A stretch of DNA of 64,000 nt from NCBI GenBank assembly GCA_032718475.1, contig JAUCBJ010000302.1, forward strand, positions 1 to 64,000, read 5' to 3'. Source of the DNA: Nemertoderma westbladi. Taxonomy: Eukaryota; Xenacoelomorpha; Nemertodermatida; Nemertodermatidae. The translations under genes and the position numbers were made by a program. This document shows positions 1 through 10,850 of this stretch, piece after piece (within the stretch, counting starts at the first letter, position 1; each line of letters opens with the position of its first letter). The notes beneath the pieces were generated by a model. It was given only the letters and a program-made list of their open reading frames with translations, did no database searches and was not told where the DNA came from.

Positions 1-585
1 ATACTGTCAAGAAATACTTCGATTGCTGGAATATTGCATTTTGGTGGATTTCGTGTTGATGCTATATGTGGTGGAAATAATGAATTGTCAACTTTGTCTG
101 CTGATTCTATATTAATTACAGTACAGGCCACCAGAAAAAGCAGATTTCATCCAATGTGATCACATGTGAACACATTTGTTCAAGTCATCTGATTGGCAGG
201 TTATGGCGAGTTATCTTCTAGATCACACAGCAGGAGGCTAACTTGCTGGGACCGACAAAGGCTTAGTGTGCGTGCGCCTGTATGTCTGATATCAGGTAGA
301 TGAGAGAGCCCCCAGGGCGTAACATTGCGGACATGGGCTGTATTGGTAGAGAGAGAACTACATACAATACCACATGGAGGTTCATGGAGTGTATGGATGG
401 ACGAACCTAGACCATTGAATAATTAATTTAGTGCAGGGAGATGTCGCGCCATTGGTCTGACACCGAGAGGGCATTTATTAATTTTTTCAGTTTTGTGATC
501 AGTGAATGATAGATTTTAAAATTTGCTGGTATTAAACAATTTTTATAAACCTATCATTTTTTACACCCTCTACCTCCCACCCCTT
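1..585. other. Unassigned 5' flank
   Basis: I see no coding similarity, tRNA, or clear repeat in this stretch. It is moderately AT-rich. The short open frames are not supported by any recognisable motif. Confidence 0.4.
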
Positions 586-652
586 GACAGACACACCCAT
601 TGAGATAGTGGTACCCCCGTATGGTACCACTAACTCAATGGGTGTGTCTGTC
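586..652. repeat. Long near-perfect hairpin (30-bp arms, 7-base loop)
   Basis: Arm 586-615 and arm 623-652 are reverse complements at 29 of 30 positions, separated by the loop CCCGTAT. Each arm contains GACAGACACACCCATTGAG or its near copy. One arm plus the following ~100 bp recurs inverted at about 16,300-16,424, so this belongs to a dispersed repeat. The small ORFs predicted on both strands here (532-781) are by-products of the palindrome and of the (TTCTG)-rich stretch after it. Confidence 0.85.
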
Positions 653-815
653 GTTCTGTTGTTCTGTTGTACTGTTGTTCTGTTGTGTTCAATTTTAAAC
701 GTTAATAACGTTAAACTCAGCCAAATATTAATGAAATCTATCCAAACTTGGTGGTACACATGTAGTCTGGCAAAAGTTTAGAAATTTTCCAAGTTGAATT
801 TCCGTGTGGCCTTCG
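623..815 (+). repeat. Dispersed repeat, copy 1
   Basis: The order is hairpin arm, a TTCTGTTG-rich tract, then a segment with AACGTTAATAAC and CTCAGCCAA. The reverse complement of 16,300-16,424 gives the same order with point differences. Near 803 the motif CGTGTGGCCTTCG occurs; the same motif is at 16,280 but in the opposite relative orientation, which may mean it is an end motif. The element class is not identified. Confidence 0.55.
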
Positions 816-829
816 AGAAGCTAAGATAA

Positions 830-1910
830 TAGCAGTTAATTAAGTTGTGTAGGGTAAAAACAGCATTTTCAACCTGCCTCTTAATTATTTTCTAGTATAA
901 GATTTCAATAATTATACTTAAAAATTATACACCTGTATTCCCCATACACACATTCCATTATAGTTTTTAATTAGTTCGAGAGATTTGCTTTAAGAAATGT
1001 GTTTTTAATTGATCTAATCGTAATTAACTTATTAAAATAATTCTTCCGAATAATTAGCTAAATAATTTCGTTGAGGTATTGACATGATAAATTAACTTAT
1101 TATCACATTTCTTAGTATCAATACTATCGGCATAAGGAAAGTTTTAATATCTCTTACAAATTGGGTCGCCTCCACGCCTAAAATATTTAATATATTACTT
1201 TATGAGTTTAACATGTTACCAATAACATGAGTTTATTGATTTCTTTGTTGGTTAATTAAAATAAATAATATGCGACCTTTAATTATTTTTGCTAGAAATT
1301 TGTGCTGTTTGTAGGCCTATATTTGTGAATCGCTTCCAGTTGTATTTTGTATTATATTAAAAATAAATATAACATATTACTTTTAATTTCATGTTTAATA
1401 CCTTTGCCTTTCATCAATCCTGTGTGCGCCTTTGGGTTGGGGTAGTGCAGATTAAGTGGGAGGTTAAGATGGGTGGGGTGGGGATGTTTCCCTCTTGATT
1501 TACTGGTGTTTGGTTAAATTTCTTAGATACAAGATAGACTAGACTATCATAAGGTCCTTAGATAATATAGGCTAACATTATGGTTTGAAATGTAAAAATC
1601 ACTGCTTATTACCTGTATCAGGTTCACTGTGGCATTGGATTATTTGCCAAGTTACAGAGTAGGATCTCTCTCGGACCATAGGCAAATAACATTTTCACCA
1701 GCTGATAGCTCCATTATCAGATACAACACAAACTCGTGCCCTGTATTCAATGAAAGCGAATGTCTATTACAGGTTCGTGGGAAAAGCTGGCCACCTGAAA
1801 CACCACCAATTTTTTAGTTATACAGTAGTGCACAGTTGACTGTAGGCTATGTTGTTAAACTATACTAATAGTTGTTGTGTTCAATTAAATTCGGAGTTGG
1901 GTCATATTGA
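830..1910. other. AT-rich intergenic stretch
   Basis: No gene or element recognised. The sequence is long A/T-rich runs. A small open frame at 1629-1817 has no recognisable motif and was not called. Confidence 0.4.
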
Positions 1911-4900
1911 CCCCCCCCCCCCCCCCCCCCCCCCTAAAATCTACAATCAAAAACGTCTGTTTTTTGTTTTTACGTATATTTTTACTAATCTGAATGCGAC
2001 CGAAAAAAAATTTGGGGTTTGGAATTTGGAAAATCTAACACTTGGGTCCCCAATGCGACAAGGTGAGCTGACTGCCTTGGCAGATAAGCTTTCTCTTAGT
2101 GCAGTGGGTGTTCAAGAGCACCGAATGCAGACTGGACAGACTGATGAGGTTCTGATTAAGGACATGGGGGGTGGTTGGCGACTCGCCCTCGCGTCAGCAG
2201 ATGATAGTGGCAATGGTGGTATTGGTTTATTGATGAATCCAACTGCACATGCAGCATTGGACAAAATAGACCAAATCTCAAACCGCATCATCCGTAGCCA
2301 CTTCTCATGTTCTGGAAGACTGGCTAAGAAGTTTCCTAAGGTGGTTCTGATTGTGTGCTACTCTCCAACTAGTGTTGCCCCTGTAGAGGAGGTGGAAAAT
2401 TTCTACCACAATCTACAAGCAGCTACAGATGGAGTGGATCAGCATGCATTCTTGACATTCCTGGGAGACTTTAATGCAAGTCTGCATCAATCACCTACAT
2501 CGCCCTGGGTCTATAGCAATAGTGTCAACCGAAATTCCGTCCATCTTCAGGATTTTATCTCTGGAAATGGATTGTTTTCGGCTGGAACCCAGTTCAAGAA
2601 GCGAACTGGAAAGCTATGGACTCATAGTGGACCCAGTGGTCACAAGTCCCAGATAGACCATATTCTGTTTCGTAGGAAGTACAGGAGCTCTATACAAGAC
2701 TGTAATGCATTTACACTTCGACCCTTCTCCAGTGATCACCGCCTTATTGTGGCCAAGGTAAGACTTAGTCTGCGTGCTTGCAGAACAACGAAATCTGCCT
2801 TGCCGCGGCATGACTGGTCCTCTCTGTTGCAACAGCCAAGTGTGAGATCCAGCTTCACACTACAGCTGAGCAACAGGTATGAGGTTCTTGCCTCTGAGGC
2901 GGCAGATCACTGTGAGGGCTATACTGCCTTCACAGAATCAGTTAAGTTAGCAGCTGCAGAAACAGTTCCTGTATACCCTCGAAACAGGAAAAGGGCCCCC
3001 TGGACTGACAACAAAATCCAGAAGTGCCGAAATGACTTATATAAAGCGCAGAAAGAGTCCCGACTCAAACAGACTACAGCGGCCAAGAATGCAGTTAAGG
3101 CTGCATCTAGGTCACTGAACAGGCAGTGCTCTGTTAATCTACTGGAGCTAATATACCAACAGGTTGATGCCATCAATGATGCTGACGACAGCAGGCAATC
3201 ATCCCAGGCATGGAAATTGATCAACTTGCTTGCTGGGCGGAAAAGCCAACCAACCACCAAGGTTAAGGCTGAATCACCAGCCGATCGCCTCAATGGTTGG
3301 AAGGCCCACTTTGAAAAGCTCCTCAATAATGACAGGGTATTGCCTGATACCTTTATAGAAGTAAAAGTGTCTGAGTCTGTAATCCCAGATATTCCCATTG
3401 GCGATATCACCTTTGCAGAAGTGAAGGCTGCTGCAAAGAGCATTAAGACCAATCGTGCCAGTGGAGTAGATGGTGTTCCCCGTGAGGTCTTTATAATACC
3501 TGAGTGTTTAAAGCTCATCTATCCCATCATAGTAGACATGTACCGAACAACAAGAGTCCCACAAGAAATGAAAACAAATAAGTTGGTGCCAGTTCCCAAA
3601 ACATGTAACCTAACACTCTATGGTTCTTTTCGGGGAATCTCATTGATCTCGATTGCGGCAAAGCTATACAATAGAATTCTATTAAATCGCATCAGGGATC
3701 CCATTGAGAGACTGCTCCGTGGTAATCAGAATTGGTTTGGTAAAGGTCGTGGGACCATGGAGCCCATTTTGGCACTTAGAAGGATAATAGAAGAGTTATC
3801 AAAAAAGAAAGAAAGGCATCTGGCTGTTATCTTTGTTGACTTCTTCAAGGCCTTTGATTCAGTCTCCCGCTCACGTATGTTCAGCATACTTTCATTATAT
3901 GGGATTCCAGATGAAATTATTGCAGCAATCAGATCAGTATACGATGGTTCGACAATATTTGTGTCTACTGTTGATGGTGACACAGAACCATTTGAAGTGT
4001 TATGGGGCGTCCTCCAGGGAGACACACTTGCACCATTCTTGTTCATAATTGTGGTTGACTATGTTCTACGCTTGTCTTTAGATCATCATAATGATGATGG
4101 GGTGATGATAACTCCACCTACTGGCTCCAGAAGTCGAGGAAATCCTGCCAAGTACCTAACGGATCTAGACTTTGCTGATGACTTAGGAGTACTCTCAGAA
4201 TCACTAGAGGGAGCCCAACGGCTCCTCAGCTCATTAGAACATGCTGCTTCTAGTGTTGGTCTTTTTATTAACTCCAGAAAGACCAAAATTTTGACAGTTT
4301 ACTTTGAAAGTTCTCAGCAAGTCGCTGATCGGATGAGCATAAGCTCAAAGGATGGTATACTTGAGCATGTGGACCACTTCTGTTACCTGGGATCATGGAT
4401 CCGGAAGTCAGGTGAGGACCTTCGAATACGTAAGGGAAAGGCATGGGCAGCCTTGAATAGGCTTTCCAGGATTTGGAAGTCACCGAGAATTAATCGGAAA
4501 CTTAAGGTTCGATTATTTAGAGCAGCAGTAGTTCCAGTACTCCTCTATGGGAGTCCATGCTGGGCTCTAACTGCTGAGGACACCAAATCTCTGGATGGCA
4601 CATTCACAAGAATGCTACGCCGGGTTCATTGTGTCAAGTATAATGCACACATCTCCAACCAGACACTATATAATATTGGAGGTGTCTCATTGGTTCCCCC
4701 AAGCTTGACACTAGAACAAAATCGCCTCCGCTTTGCAGGACATTGCTTTCGCCGTGAGGACCAGCCAGTGCATAATCTTGTAATTTGGCAGCCTCATGGA
4801 GTGAATAAGCATGGTGGACAGCCCATGACTTTCTTGAGACGCATCTTAAAGGACACTGGCCTTGAAGATGCGGATGATCTAGCAAATGTCATGGGTGATA

Positions 4901-4950
4901 GGGAGTTGTGGCGGCGCAATTTTGTCGAAAAGCCGGCACAGCATTCTTAA
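1849..4950 (+). CDS. LINE endonuclease-reverse transcriptase, open frame
   Basis: One open frame of 1,033 residues. It would nick target DNA with an N-terminal APE-type endonuclease and copy the element RNA by target-primed reverse transcription. Endonuclease signs: FGVWN at 55-59, QEH with Glu90, GDFNA at 206-210, SDH at 295-297. RT signs: VDFFKAFDSV with Asp664, QGDTLAP at 723-729, FADD at 775-778. The C-terminal part has the YLGSWIRKS and LLYGSPCWALT blocks common after the RT domain in such elements. The first ~50 residues, including the proline run from poly-C, are probably flank, so the true start is unknown. The block usually reading GFRKGRGT is WFGKGRGT here (Trp629, Gly631), two changes at conserved positions, so the enzyme may be inactive despite its open frame. 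Confidence 0.85.
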   Translation: MLLNYTNSCCVQLNSELGHIDPPPPPPPPKIYNQKRLFFVFTYIFTNLNATEKKFGVWNLENLTLGSPMRQGELTALADKLSLSAVGVQEHRMQTGQTDEVLIKDMGGGWRLALASADDSGNGGIGLLMNPTAHAALDKIDQISNRIIRSHFSCSGRLAKKFPKVVLIVCYSPTSVAPVEEVENFYHNLQAATDGVDQHAFLTFLGDFNASLHQSPTSPWVYSNSVNRNSVHLQDFISGNGLFSAGTQFKKRTGKLWTHSGPSGHKSQIDHILFRRKYRSSIQDCNAFTLRPFSSDHRLIVAKVRLSLRACRTTKSALPRHDWSSLLQQPSVRSSFTLQLSNRYEVLASEAADHCEGYTAFTESVKLAAAETVPVYPRNRKRAPWTDNKIQKCRNDLYKAQKESRLKQTTAAKNAVKAASRSLNRQCSVNLLELIYQQVDAINDADDSRQSSQAWKLINLLAGRKSQPTTKVKAESPADRLNGWKAHFEKLLNNDRVLPDTFIEVKVSESVIPDIPIGDITFAEVKAAAKSIKTNRASGVDGVPREVFIIPECLKLIYPIIVDMYRTTRVPQEMKTNKLVPVPKTCNLTLYGSFRGISLISIAAKLYNRILLNRIRDPIERLLRGNQNWFGKGRGTMEPILALRRIIEELSKKKERHLAVIFVDFFKAFDSVSRSRMFSILSLYGIPDEIIAAIRSVYDGSTIFVSTVDGDTEPFEVLWGVLQGDTLAPFLFIIVVDYVLRLSLDHHNDDGVMITPPTGSRSRGNPAKYLTDLDFADDLGVLSESLEGAQRLLSSLEHAASSVGLFINSRKTKILTVYFESSQQVADRMSISSKDGILEHVDHFCYLGSWIRKSGEDLRIRKGKAWAALNRLSRIWKSPRINRKLKVRLFRAAVVPVLLYGSPCWALTAEDTKSLDGTFTRMLRRVHCVKYNAHISNQTLYNIGGVSLVPPSLTLEQNRLRFAGHCFRREDQPVHNLVIWQPHGVNKHGGQPMTFLRRILKDTGLEDADDLANVMGDRELWRRNFVEKPAQHS
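1911..1934 (+). repeat. Poly-C run of 24
   Basis: Uninterrupted C run just upstream of the LINE, read as a proline run in the retrotransposon frame. Length is probably variable and a likely place for sequencing error. It also raises doubt about the true start of the LINE frame, since the run could hide a length error. Confidence 0.9.
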
Positions 4951-4995
4951 AAATGCAGCTGCAATGCAGCATGCCGATACTAGTAGTGCCAGGGC
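2030..4995 (+). mobile_element. LINE copy 1 (non-LTR retrotransposon), nearly complete
   Basis: Similarity to the second long copy (33,985-36,144) starts near 2030 and runs through the ORF. The 3' end, with a short untranslated stretch holding GCAGCTGCAATGCAGCATG and a CTAGTAG tail, matches the 3' ends of the copies at 27.5 and 8.26 kb. The 5' untranslated region and N-terminal extension of copy 2 (33.3-33.98 kb) are absent, so this copy is 5'-truncated or of a different 5' type. I could not find a convincing target-site duplication. The clade is uncertain; endonuclease plus RT with a simple-repeat tail suggests an RTE- or CR1/L2-like LINE. Confidence 0.85.
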
Positions 4996-5059
4996 TGGAG
5001 GTATTATATGCCCAGCCCATATAAGGCCTTACTGCGGTATTTGTGTTATCAGGATATAG

Positions 5060-5299
5060 TTGCACCACCAGATAGACCGTTATCTATCTTGCAATGGTAC
5101 AATTTTGACTGGCGTTGGTGTCAACACAGTGGTACGTAATTGTATCGGTTCTGAATACAGCAGTCATAGCTTGCGGGCAGGTCTCGACACAGAGGCAGCT
5201 AAGAGGGGCATCCCTTCTTGTGTATTTAAGAAAATGGGAGCGACTGCTATTTGGTTTATGTGGGACTTGCGTGCTCAATATCAACTTTTGCCTCAATAA
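5060..5299 (+). pseudogene. Tyrosine recombinase C-terminal fragment
   Basis: The open frame contains SSHSLRAGLDTEAAKRG, a close match to the HxxR block of tyrosine recombinases of the kind found in DIRS/Ngaro retroelements, Cryptons and phage integrases. His and Arg of the motif are present. The downstream block where family members usually read TGH is MGAT here, and the nucleophile tyrosine region is unclear, so I read this as a decayed fragment. The part before it (TGVGVNTVVRNCIG) fits the helix that normally precedes the motif. It lies about 70 bp after the LINE copy 1 tail, so the LINE probably landed in or beside this older element. Confidence 0.5.
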
Positions 5300-6870
5300 G
5301 ATTCCTGTCATGAAGGAATCATGCAATTTGTAATATTATTGAACAAAGCCCTCACATTGTTGAAAGAAACATTGTTGTCTCCAATAATGATCATATATTA
5401 CATATAATATAATATTATATAAACCTAAATATCCTAAAATACAATTATTGTAACTTTCTGCACAAATTACACACAGTACTCACAACCGTGAGTCTGTGCC
5501 AATATTGAAAGACTGAGCTCACAATTCCGGGTTGTCTCAAACTATAATTTGAACATAACATTAAGCTGAATAGCATTTCACTGATTATGTCATACTGTAT
5601 GTTTTACCTGACTAGAGATACATTTTACAGATACATTTTTTACCTGGAGATACATTAAATTGTATCTCATAAATTGTACTGAACAAACACTGGAATTGTT
5701 TGCTTTTAATTAATTATTGAAACAATAATGACGATAAATAAATTAATTACAAAATTACACATACATATAAAAACGGATATTGCTAATGAAGCTTACTCAA
5801 ATTCCCATTACAATTTATGACAATTCCTTCGAAATTAATTCATTATATAAACAAAAACTGATATTACTTATGATTATGTGAAATATAGAAACTTATTTTA
5901 TATTATATTTTTGAATAATTTATAAACCGGTAGCTGGTATGTTTATACATGTAGTAATATTAATTTATTTTTATTATTGCATTAATCATATTTATACTAT
6001 TGGAAAATAATACAGTAAATACATCGTAAAACCATGCTGGCATGATCCATGATGGCTTAATAAACATTATTACAAAAATTATCGCATGTCAACATGTCAA
6101 CCAACTTAGCATGTCTACGGCGTAATTGCCGTCGGTGTGAATGTAGTTGACATAGATCATCATGCCTTTCTCTATACAAGTGTGAGATAGGCAGCGTATA
6201 ACTGTCGTCACATTCGCATCAAACTTAACGATTCTGTTGTACCATGCACTCCGCCCCCCAGAGTATCCTTCCTCCGCCCAGTATCATTGTTTAGGCATAT
6301 CTTAGCTATTGACCCTATCAAAATTCATGACTCTCCAGGAGAAAGTTGATGCAAATAACCTGTTACTCTGAAAACTAAAACTGCAACCTGTCATATAGTC
6401 TTTCGTTTATTGTAAATTCGGTTGGGACCAGATAATAATTCGCCTTGATGGGATTTGCGTGGAGTTACCACCCCCCCCCCCCCCTCCCCCTGTCTCAAAC
6501 TTGTTGTTGAAATCAATATTGCGAGGCTGTTCCCAATATAAATTGCTAGGTTATTTCAATATCAAGGGGGTGATAAGTAGCTGTATTTATATTGGTATAT
6601 ACAGACAAGTAATCAATAATTTTGTAATTCACCCATAAATTCGAAATATTTTATAATAAATTAGCCGTTAGACAATCCATTCGATTATTGTTAATATAAA
6701 TAAATCGATTGCAAATGTTTCAAAAACAAAAATCGAAGCAGACAGTTAATTCTGGTTCTAGGATTAAGGTCCAAAAGGGTAGTTTAAGGGTAAGCTCTTA
6801 GCTTCTTTCCTGTCTCAATTTTCCGCCGATTTTTGGACAATATGGTGATGGTCATGGTGAATAAAATAAA
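5300..6870. other. AT-rich intergenic stretch
   Basis: No coding or element similarity recognised. A C-rich run (6471-6490) is the only notable low-complexity tract. Confidence 0.4.
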
Positions 6871-6871
6871 A

Positions 6872-7190
6872 TAAAATTACATACTTGTGTAGGCCTAGTA
6901 TACTACAATAATATACTATTAGTTGGCACACTGGGAAGAGCTATTCAGCTGGTGGGATAATACATTACAAACTTGTGTAGGCCTAGTATACTACAATAAT
7001 ATACTATTAGTTGGCACACTGGGAAGAGCTATTCAGCTGGTGGGATAATACATTACAAACTTGTGTAGGCCTAGTATACTGCAATAATATACTATTAGTT
7101 AGCACTGAGAGCTATTCAGCTGGTGGGATAATACATTACAAACTTGTGTAGGCCTACTATATTACAATAATATACTATTAGTTGGCACAC
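6872..7190 (+). repeat. 88-bp tandem repeat, about 3.6 copies
   Basis: The string ACTTGTGTAGGCCTA starts at 6883, 6971, 7059 and 7142, spacings of 88, 88 and 83. Units also share ATATACTATTAGTTGGCAC and GAGCTATTCAGCTGGTGGGA. The first two units are almost identical, pointing to recent duplication; the third has a 5-bp deletion and the last is partial. Confidence 0.9.
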
Positions 7191-8248
7191 AAACTTGGAA
7201 AATAATACTACTTCGCTGCGGTTTCGGCTTATCTATTCAATAAATAGTAGTAGCTTACTAGGCCCTCATGAGCACCAGCAGCTGGTGTTTCTATCATTGA
7301 GTCTATAGCAATTTTCGTGTTATGGGGCTATTTTTCTAAAAAAATAAAAGACACTTTAATAAATTTTTTCGAAACTTTTTTTCCACATCCTGGGGTTGAG
7401 CTGCATTGATTGATATAATTTTCATTGACGGACAAGCTATAGCTTCGGAGGAGTTCACCTGATATACATACATACACCCACATAGATAGATAGTGAATAC
7501 TTTTACAGTAGCCTAAGAAGTCCTAACAGTCTTCTAATAAAATAGTTATCTTATTGAAAGGTCAATAATTATGTGCCGCCTTCTGTTCATTAACTCTTAG
7601 AGAATATAATAAGGGTAATTTATGTGATAAACATTGTTGATGTATATACATTATTTTGAGTGTAACGTGAATGAAGATGTGGACAGTTGAACAGTCGTCT
7701 GAAGCTACAGAGCTTCTTTCATGGTGCGTCAGCACCGCCCTCTAGTTCTAAGGAGTACACAATATACTGTAGGAGAGTCAATAGTTCAGATTAGGCCTGC
7801 AATTTAATTAATTACAGGACTAAGTGGCGCCCCAATTTCAGACCTTCCACCCAATGCAACTTGGTGGAGTGTGGCCCATTCGGACTTTGATGAGGCTGTG
7901 CACATTGACACTATGAGTATGTACAGTTATTGCAGGAGTGGGTTGAGTTAAGAGTTATAATATTGAGTTCTTTAGGTTATTTTATATTGAAATAGAGAAG
8001 GAAGAGCAGGGAGTATTAGTAGCTGCACTTTTATCAGATAAACCTTATTTGTAAGCTTGGAAGACCTTCGCCTACGATCTATGCATTTTCACAGGGACCA
8101 CCTTCCAGGTGATTTGAATCATTGTGCAGCTTTAATGGTCTTACAAAACTGTTTGATGATTTGTTGTTATTCTTTATTACTGCTCATTGTTACTTATTAT
8201 TGTTCTTTATTGATCGTTGTTACTCATTCTTGCTCATTGTTACACCAG
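7191..8248. other. Intergenic stretch with a TTGCTCATTGTT-rich tail
   Basis: No gene recognised. From about 8160 to 8240 the sequence is a degenerate repeat of TTGCTCATTGTTACT type, similar to the longer tract at 14,040-14,260. Confidence 0.4.
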
Positions 8249-9323
8249 AGTGGAAGGAATACTACTACTTCGATCATTATGCTGCATTGTAGCTGCATTA
8301 TATATATATTACATATATATTAAGAATGCTGTACCGAGTTGTCAACAAAATTGCGCCACAACAACTCCCTATCACCCATGACATTTGGTACATCATCCGT
8401 ATCTTCAAGGCCAGTGTCCTTTAAGATGCATCTCATGAAAGTCATGGGCTGTCCACCATGCTTATTCGCTCTATGAGGCCGCCCCGAAGCACAAGATTAT
8501 GCAGTGGCTGATCCTCATGGCGAAAGCAATGCCCTGTAAAGCGGAGGCAGCTTTGTTCTAGTGCCAAGCTTGGGGAACCAATGAGACAACTCCAATGTTA
8601 TATACTGTCTAGTTGGAGATGTGTGCATTGTACTTGACACAGTGAACCCGGCGTAGCATTCTTTTGAATGTGCCATCCAGAGATTTGGTGTCCTCAGCAG
8701 TTAGAGCCCAGCATGGACTCCCATATAAGAGTACTGGTACTACTGCTGCCATAAATAATCGAACCTTGATGTTCCGTTTTATTCTATGGGACTTCCAAAA
8801 CCCGGACAGACTATTTAACGCTGCCCATGCCTTCCCCTTATGTATCCGAAGGTCTTCAACTGACTTTCGTATCCATGATCCCAAGTAGCAGAAGTCATCC
8901 ACGTGCTCAAGCAAGCCGTTTCTCCTTACGATCAGACATTTCTTGACGGCTGTCTAGGTTGACTGTCATGATTTCAGTTTTCTTTGAATTTACAAAAAGA
9001 CCAACACTAGAAGCAACCTTATCCAATCCGCAGAGGAGCCTTTGTGCTCCCTCTAGTGACAGTACCCCTAAGTCATCAACAAAGTATAGATCAGTAACGT
9101 ACTTTGTTGGATTTACTCTATTTCTTGTGCCAATAGGGGGTGTTACTATCACCCTATCTTAAACCATCTAAGGTCATGCGAAGAACATCATCAACCACAA
9201 TTACGAATAAGAATTGTGCAAGTCTGTCCCCCTGAAGGACTCCCCATAAGACTTGGAATGAATCTGTGTCACCATTAGCAGTAGACATGGATGTGTTGGA
9301 ACCATCGTACAGTGGAAGGAATA
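8249..9323 (-). mobile_element. LINE copy 4, 5'-truncated, with 13-bp target-site duplication
   Basis: Same family as copy 1 but more diverged, minus strand. The 3' end is at the left: a TAG-type tail (read as CTACTACTT on the plus strand), then the GCAGCTACAATGCAGCAT stretch, then the C-terminal coding region. It is truncated near 9310, upstream of the QGDSLAP-type block. The direct repeat AGTGGAAGGAATA at 8249-8261 and 9311-9323 flanks it exactly. Coding is broken into at least three frames (pieces at 8609-8914 and 8907-9152), so it is dead. Recognisable blocks include YLGSWIRKS and LLYGSPCWALT. Confidence 0.85.
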
Positions 9324-9329
9324 AGCTGC

Positions 9330-9833
9330 TGGTGGTGGTTGCATGAACTCAGGCAGCTGTTGCAGTAAAAATGTGTGTGTTTCGTTTCACATCTATTTGC
9401 TGCTGTGATGTATTGGTTATGGTGACCATGTTACCTGTTGCTTCTGTTAGGAAAGGAGAAAACCAGAGCTCATAAGAGTCATTGCAGTTGGGACAATATA
9501 TGGGACAATAAGCATAGCACTGTCAACATCAAACGTTGGTGGTATGTCTGTGCTTAATTCGGCATCTAGCAAGACAACAACAGACCTGGCTGAAGCTCAG
9601 AGTACATGTGACTCCATCATGGAGGTAGGGTATGTTGAAGAAATAAATTTGGCTGATGAACCATTTATGAATGTCACAGTTCCCTTGAAATTATCAATAC
9701 TATTTTGTTTGAGAAAGGGCATCCCAGCAATAATATGACATCCACGATTTGGAATAACCGAACCATGGAAGGTAAATTTCAAATGTCCTCGCATAAGTTG
9801 ACAATGCTACTCAAGATAAACAGAGTTGACAAC
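9330..9833 (-). pseudogene. Retroviral-type protease region relic, C-terminal part
   Basis: The minus frame 9597-9794 includes HIIAGMPFLKQNSIDNFKG, which fits the C-terminal block of retropepsins of LTR retrotransposons (usually reading i-aGmpFL-+n-i). It continues the protease started on the minus strand at 10,230-10,420; the LINE fragment 9834-10,216 separates the two. Downstream minus-strand sequence to 9330 is open in pieces but not recognisable. Element class (Gypsy-, BEL- or DIRS-like) is not decidable here. Confidence 0.5.
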
Positions 9834-10216
9834 TGCGCTGGGTTCATTGTGTCAAGTACAATGAACACATCTCGAATCAGACTCTATACAACATTGGAGG
9901 TATTCCATTAGTCTCCCCTAGCTAGACACTTTAAAGGAACCACCTCCGCTCTGCAGGACATTGCTTTCGCCGTGAGGACCAGCCGTGCATAATCTTGTGC
10001 TTTGGTGGCCTCATGGAGCGAATAAACATGATGGACAGCCCATGACTTTCTTGAGACACACATTAAAGCACATTGGCCTTGAAGATGCTGATGACCTAGC
10101 AAATATCATGGGTGATAGGGAGTTGTGGCAGTAAAATTTTGTCAACAAGTTGGCACAGCATTCTTAATAAATATGTAATATATCTATAATGCAGCTGCAA
10201 TGCAGCATGCCAATCG
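9834..10216 (+). mobile_element. LINE copy 5, 3' fragment
   Basis: About 380 bp matching the last coding part and 3' end of copy 1, from GGGTTCATTGTGTCAAGTA to GCAGCTGCAATGCAGCATG. It contains stop codons and length changes, so it is non-coding. It sits inside the minus-strand gag-protease relic. An imperfect flank repeat is possible (GAGTTGAC on the left, GAGTACTGAC on the right), which would be a decayed target-site duplication. Confidence 0.75.
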
Positions 10217-10850
10217 AGTACTGACTTACCATTTGCTAATGCAGGCTCTTGGAGTATGCCAGGGCTAATATGGAGGCCCAGTTCCACTACAATGGCTTCC
10301 TGGATGAGGTATGACTCTGGATCAGAGTCAAGAAGTAGCTGGATGGGCTGTGAGCCATGCATAAACTGGATCATTGGTAAGGGAACTACAGCTACATGCT
10401 GAACATGTGGATTCGGGCTGGTATCATATTCTGCATATGCCGGTACAGGTGCTGTACCATAATCATCTTCACCTGTCATCTCCATCCTCACATTAATATC
10501 CACTATGCGAGTTTGGATGACATAATGGTGTTCCTGTTCCAAGAGATGGGGGCACATGCTGAGAAAACGGTTAGTGTTAGCTTGGTTGTCCTGTTTCCAT
10601 AGTGGATAGAGTTTTATGGGTCGTGGTTTAACATTGCAGTGTTCACCACAATATGGAGCAGTTGGTCCTGGAGAGGTAGTTTGTCCCCAAGGTGCTGGCA
10701 ATCCCCGTGTTGGCATAGTCTGTATGCGGAAAGTCCGCACATCTGCAAATGCAAATACCTCATCTAGCAGAAGCAGAGAGGGTAGAGCTTGGCTAACCTC
10801 CTGTTTGATAGATGATATAGTACGAGAATGCAACCCAGTGCCACATTGTT
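10217..10850 (-). pseudogene. Gag-protease relic of an LTR-type retroelement, N-terminal part
   Basis: The minus frame ending in the LINE insertion has QLLLDSDPESYLIQEAIV followed by PALANGKS. This resembles the retropepsin active site (usually DSGAE or DTGAE, here DSDPE) and its AdGks follow-up. Upstream lies PYCGEHC and a Cys about 30 residues later, possibly a decayed zinc knuckle. The altered active-site triad and the inserted LINE mean no function. With the 9330-9833 piece it forms one split coding relic. Confidence 0.5.

Noticed and set aside
532-781. Two opposing small ORFs over the hairpin as genes
   Set aside because: Both come from the palindrome and a TTCTG-rich tract; no motif.
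2919-3518. Antisense ORFs within the LINE copies (for example 2919-3518, 34,995-35,474)
   Set aside because: They mirror the real coding frame on the other strand and have no similarity of their own.
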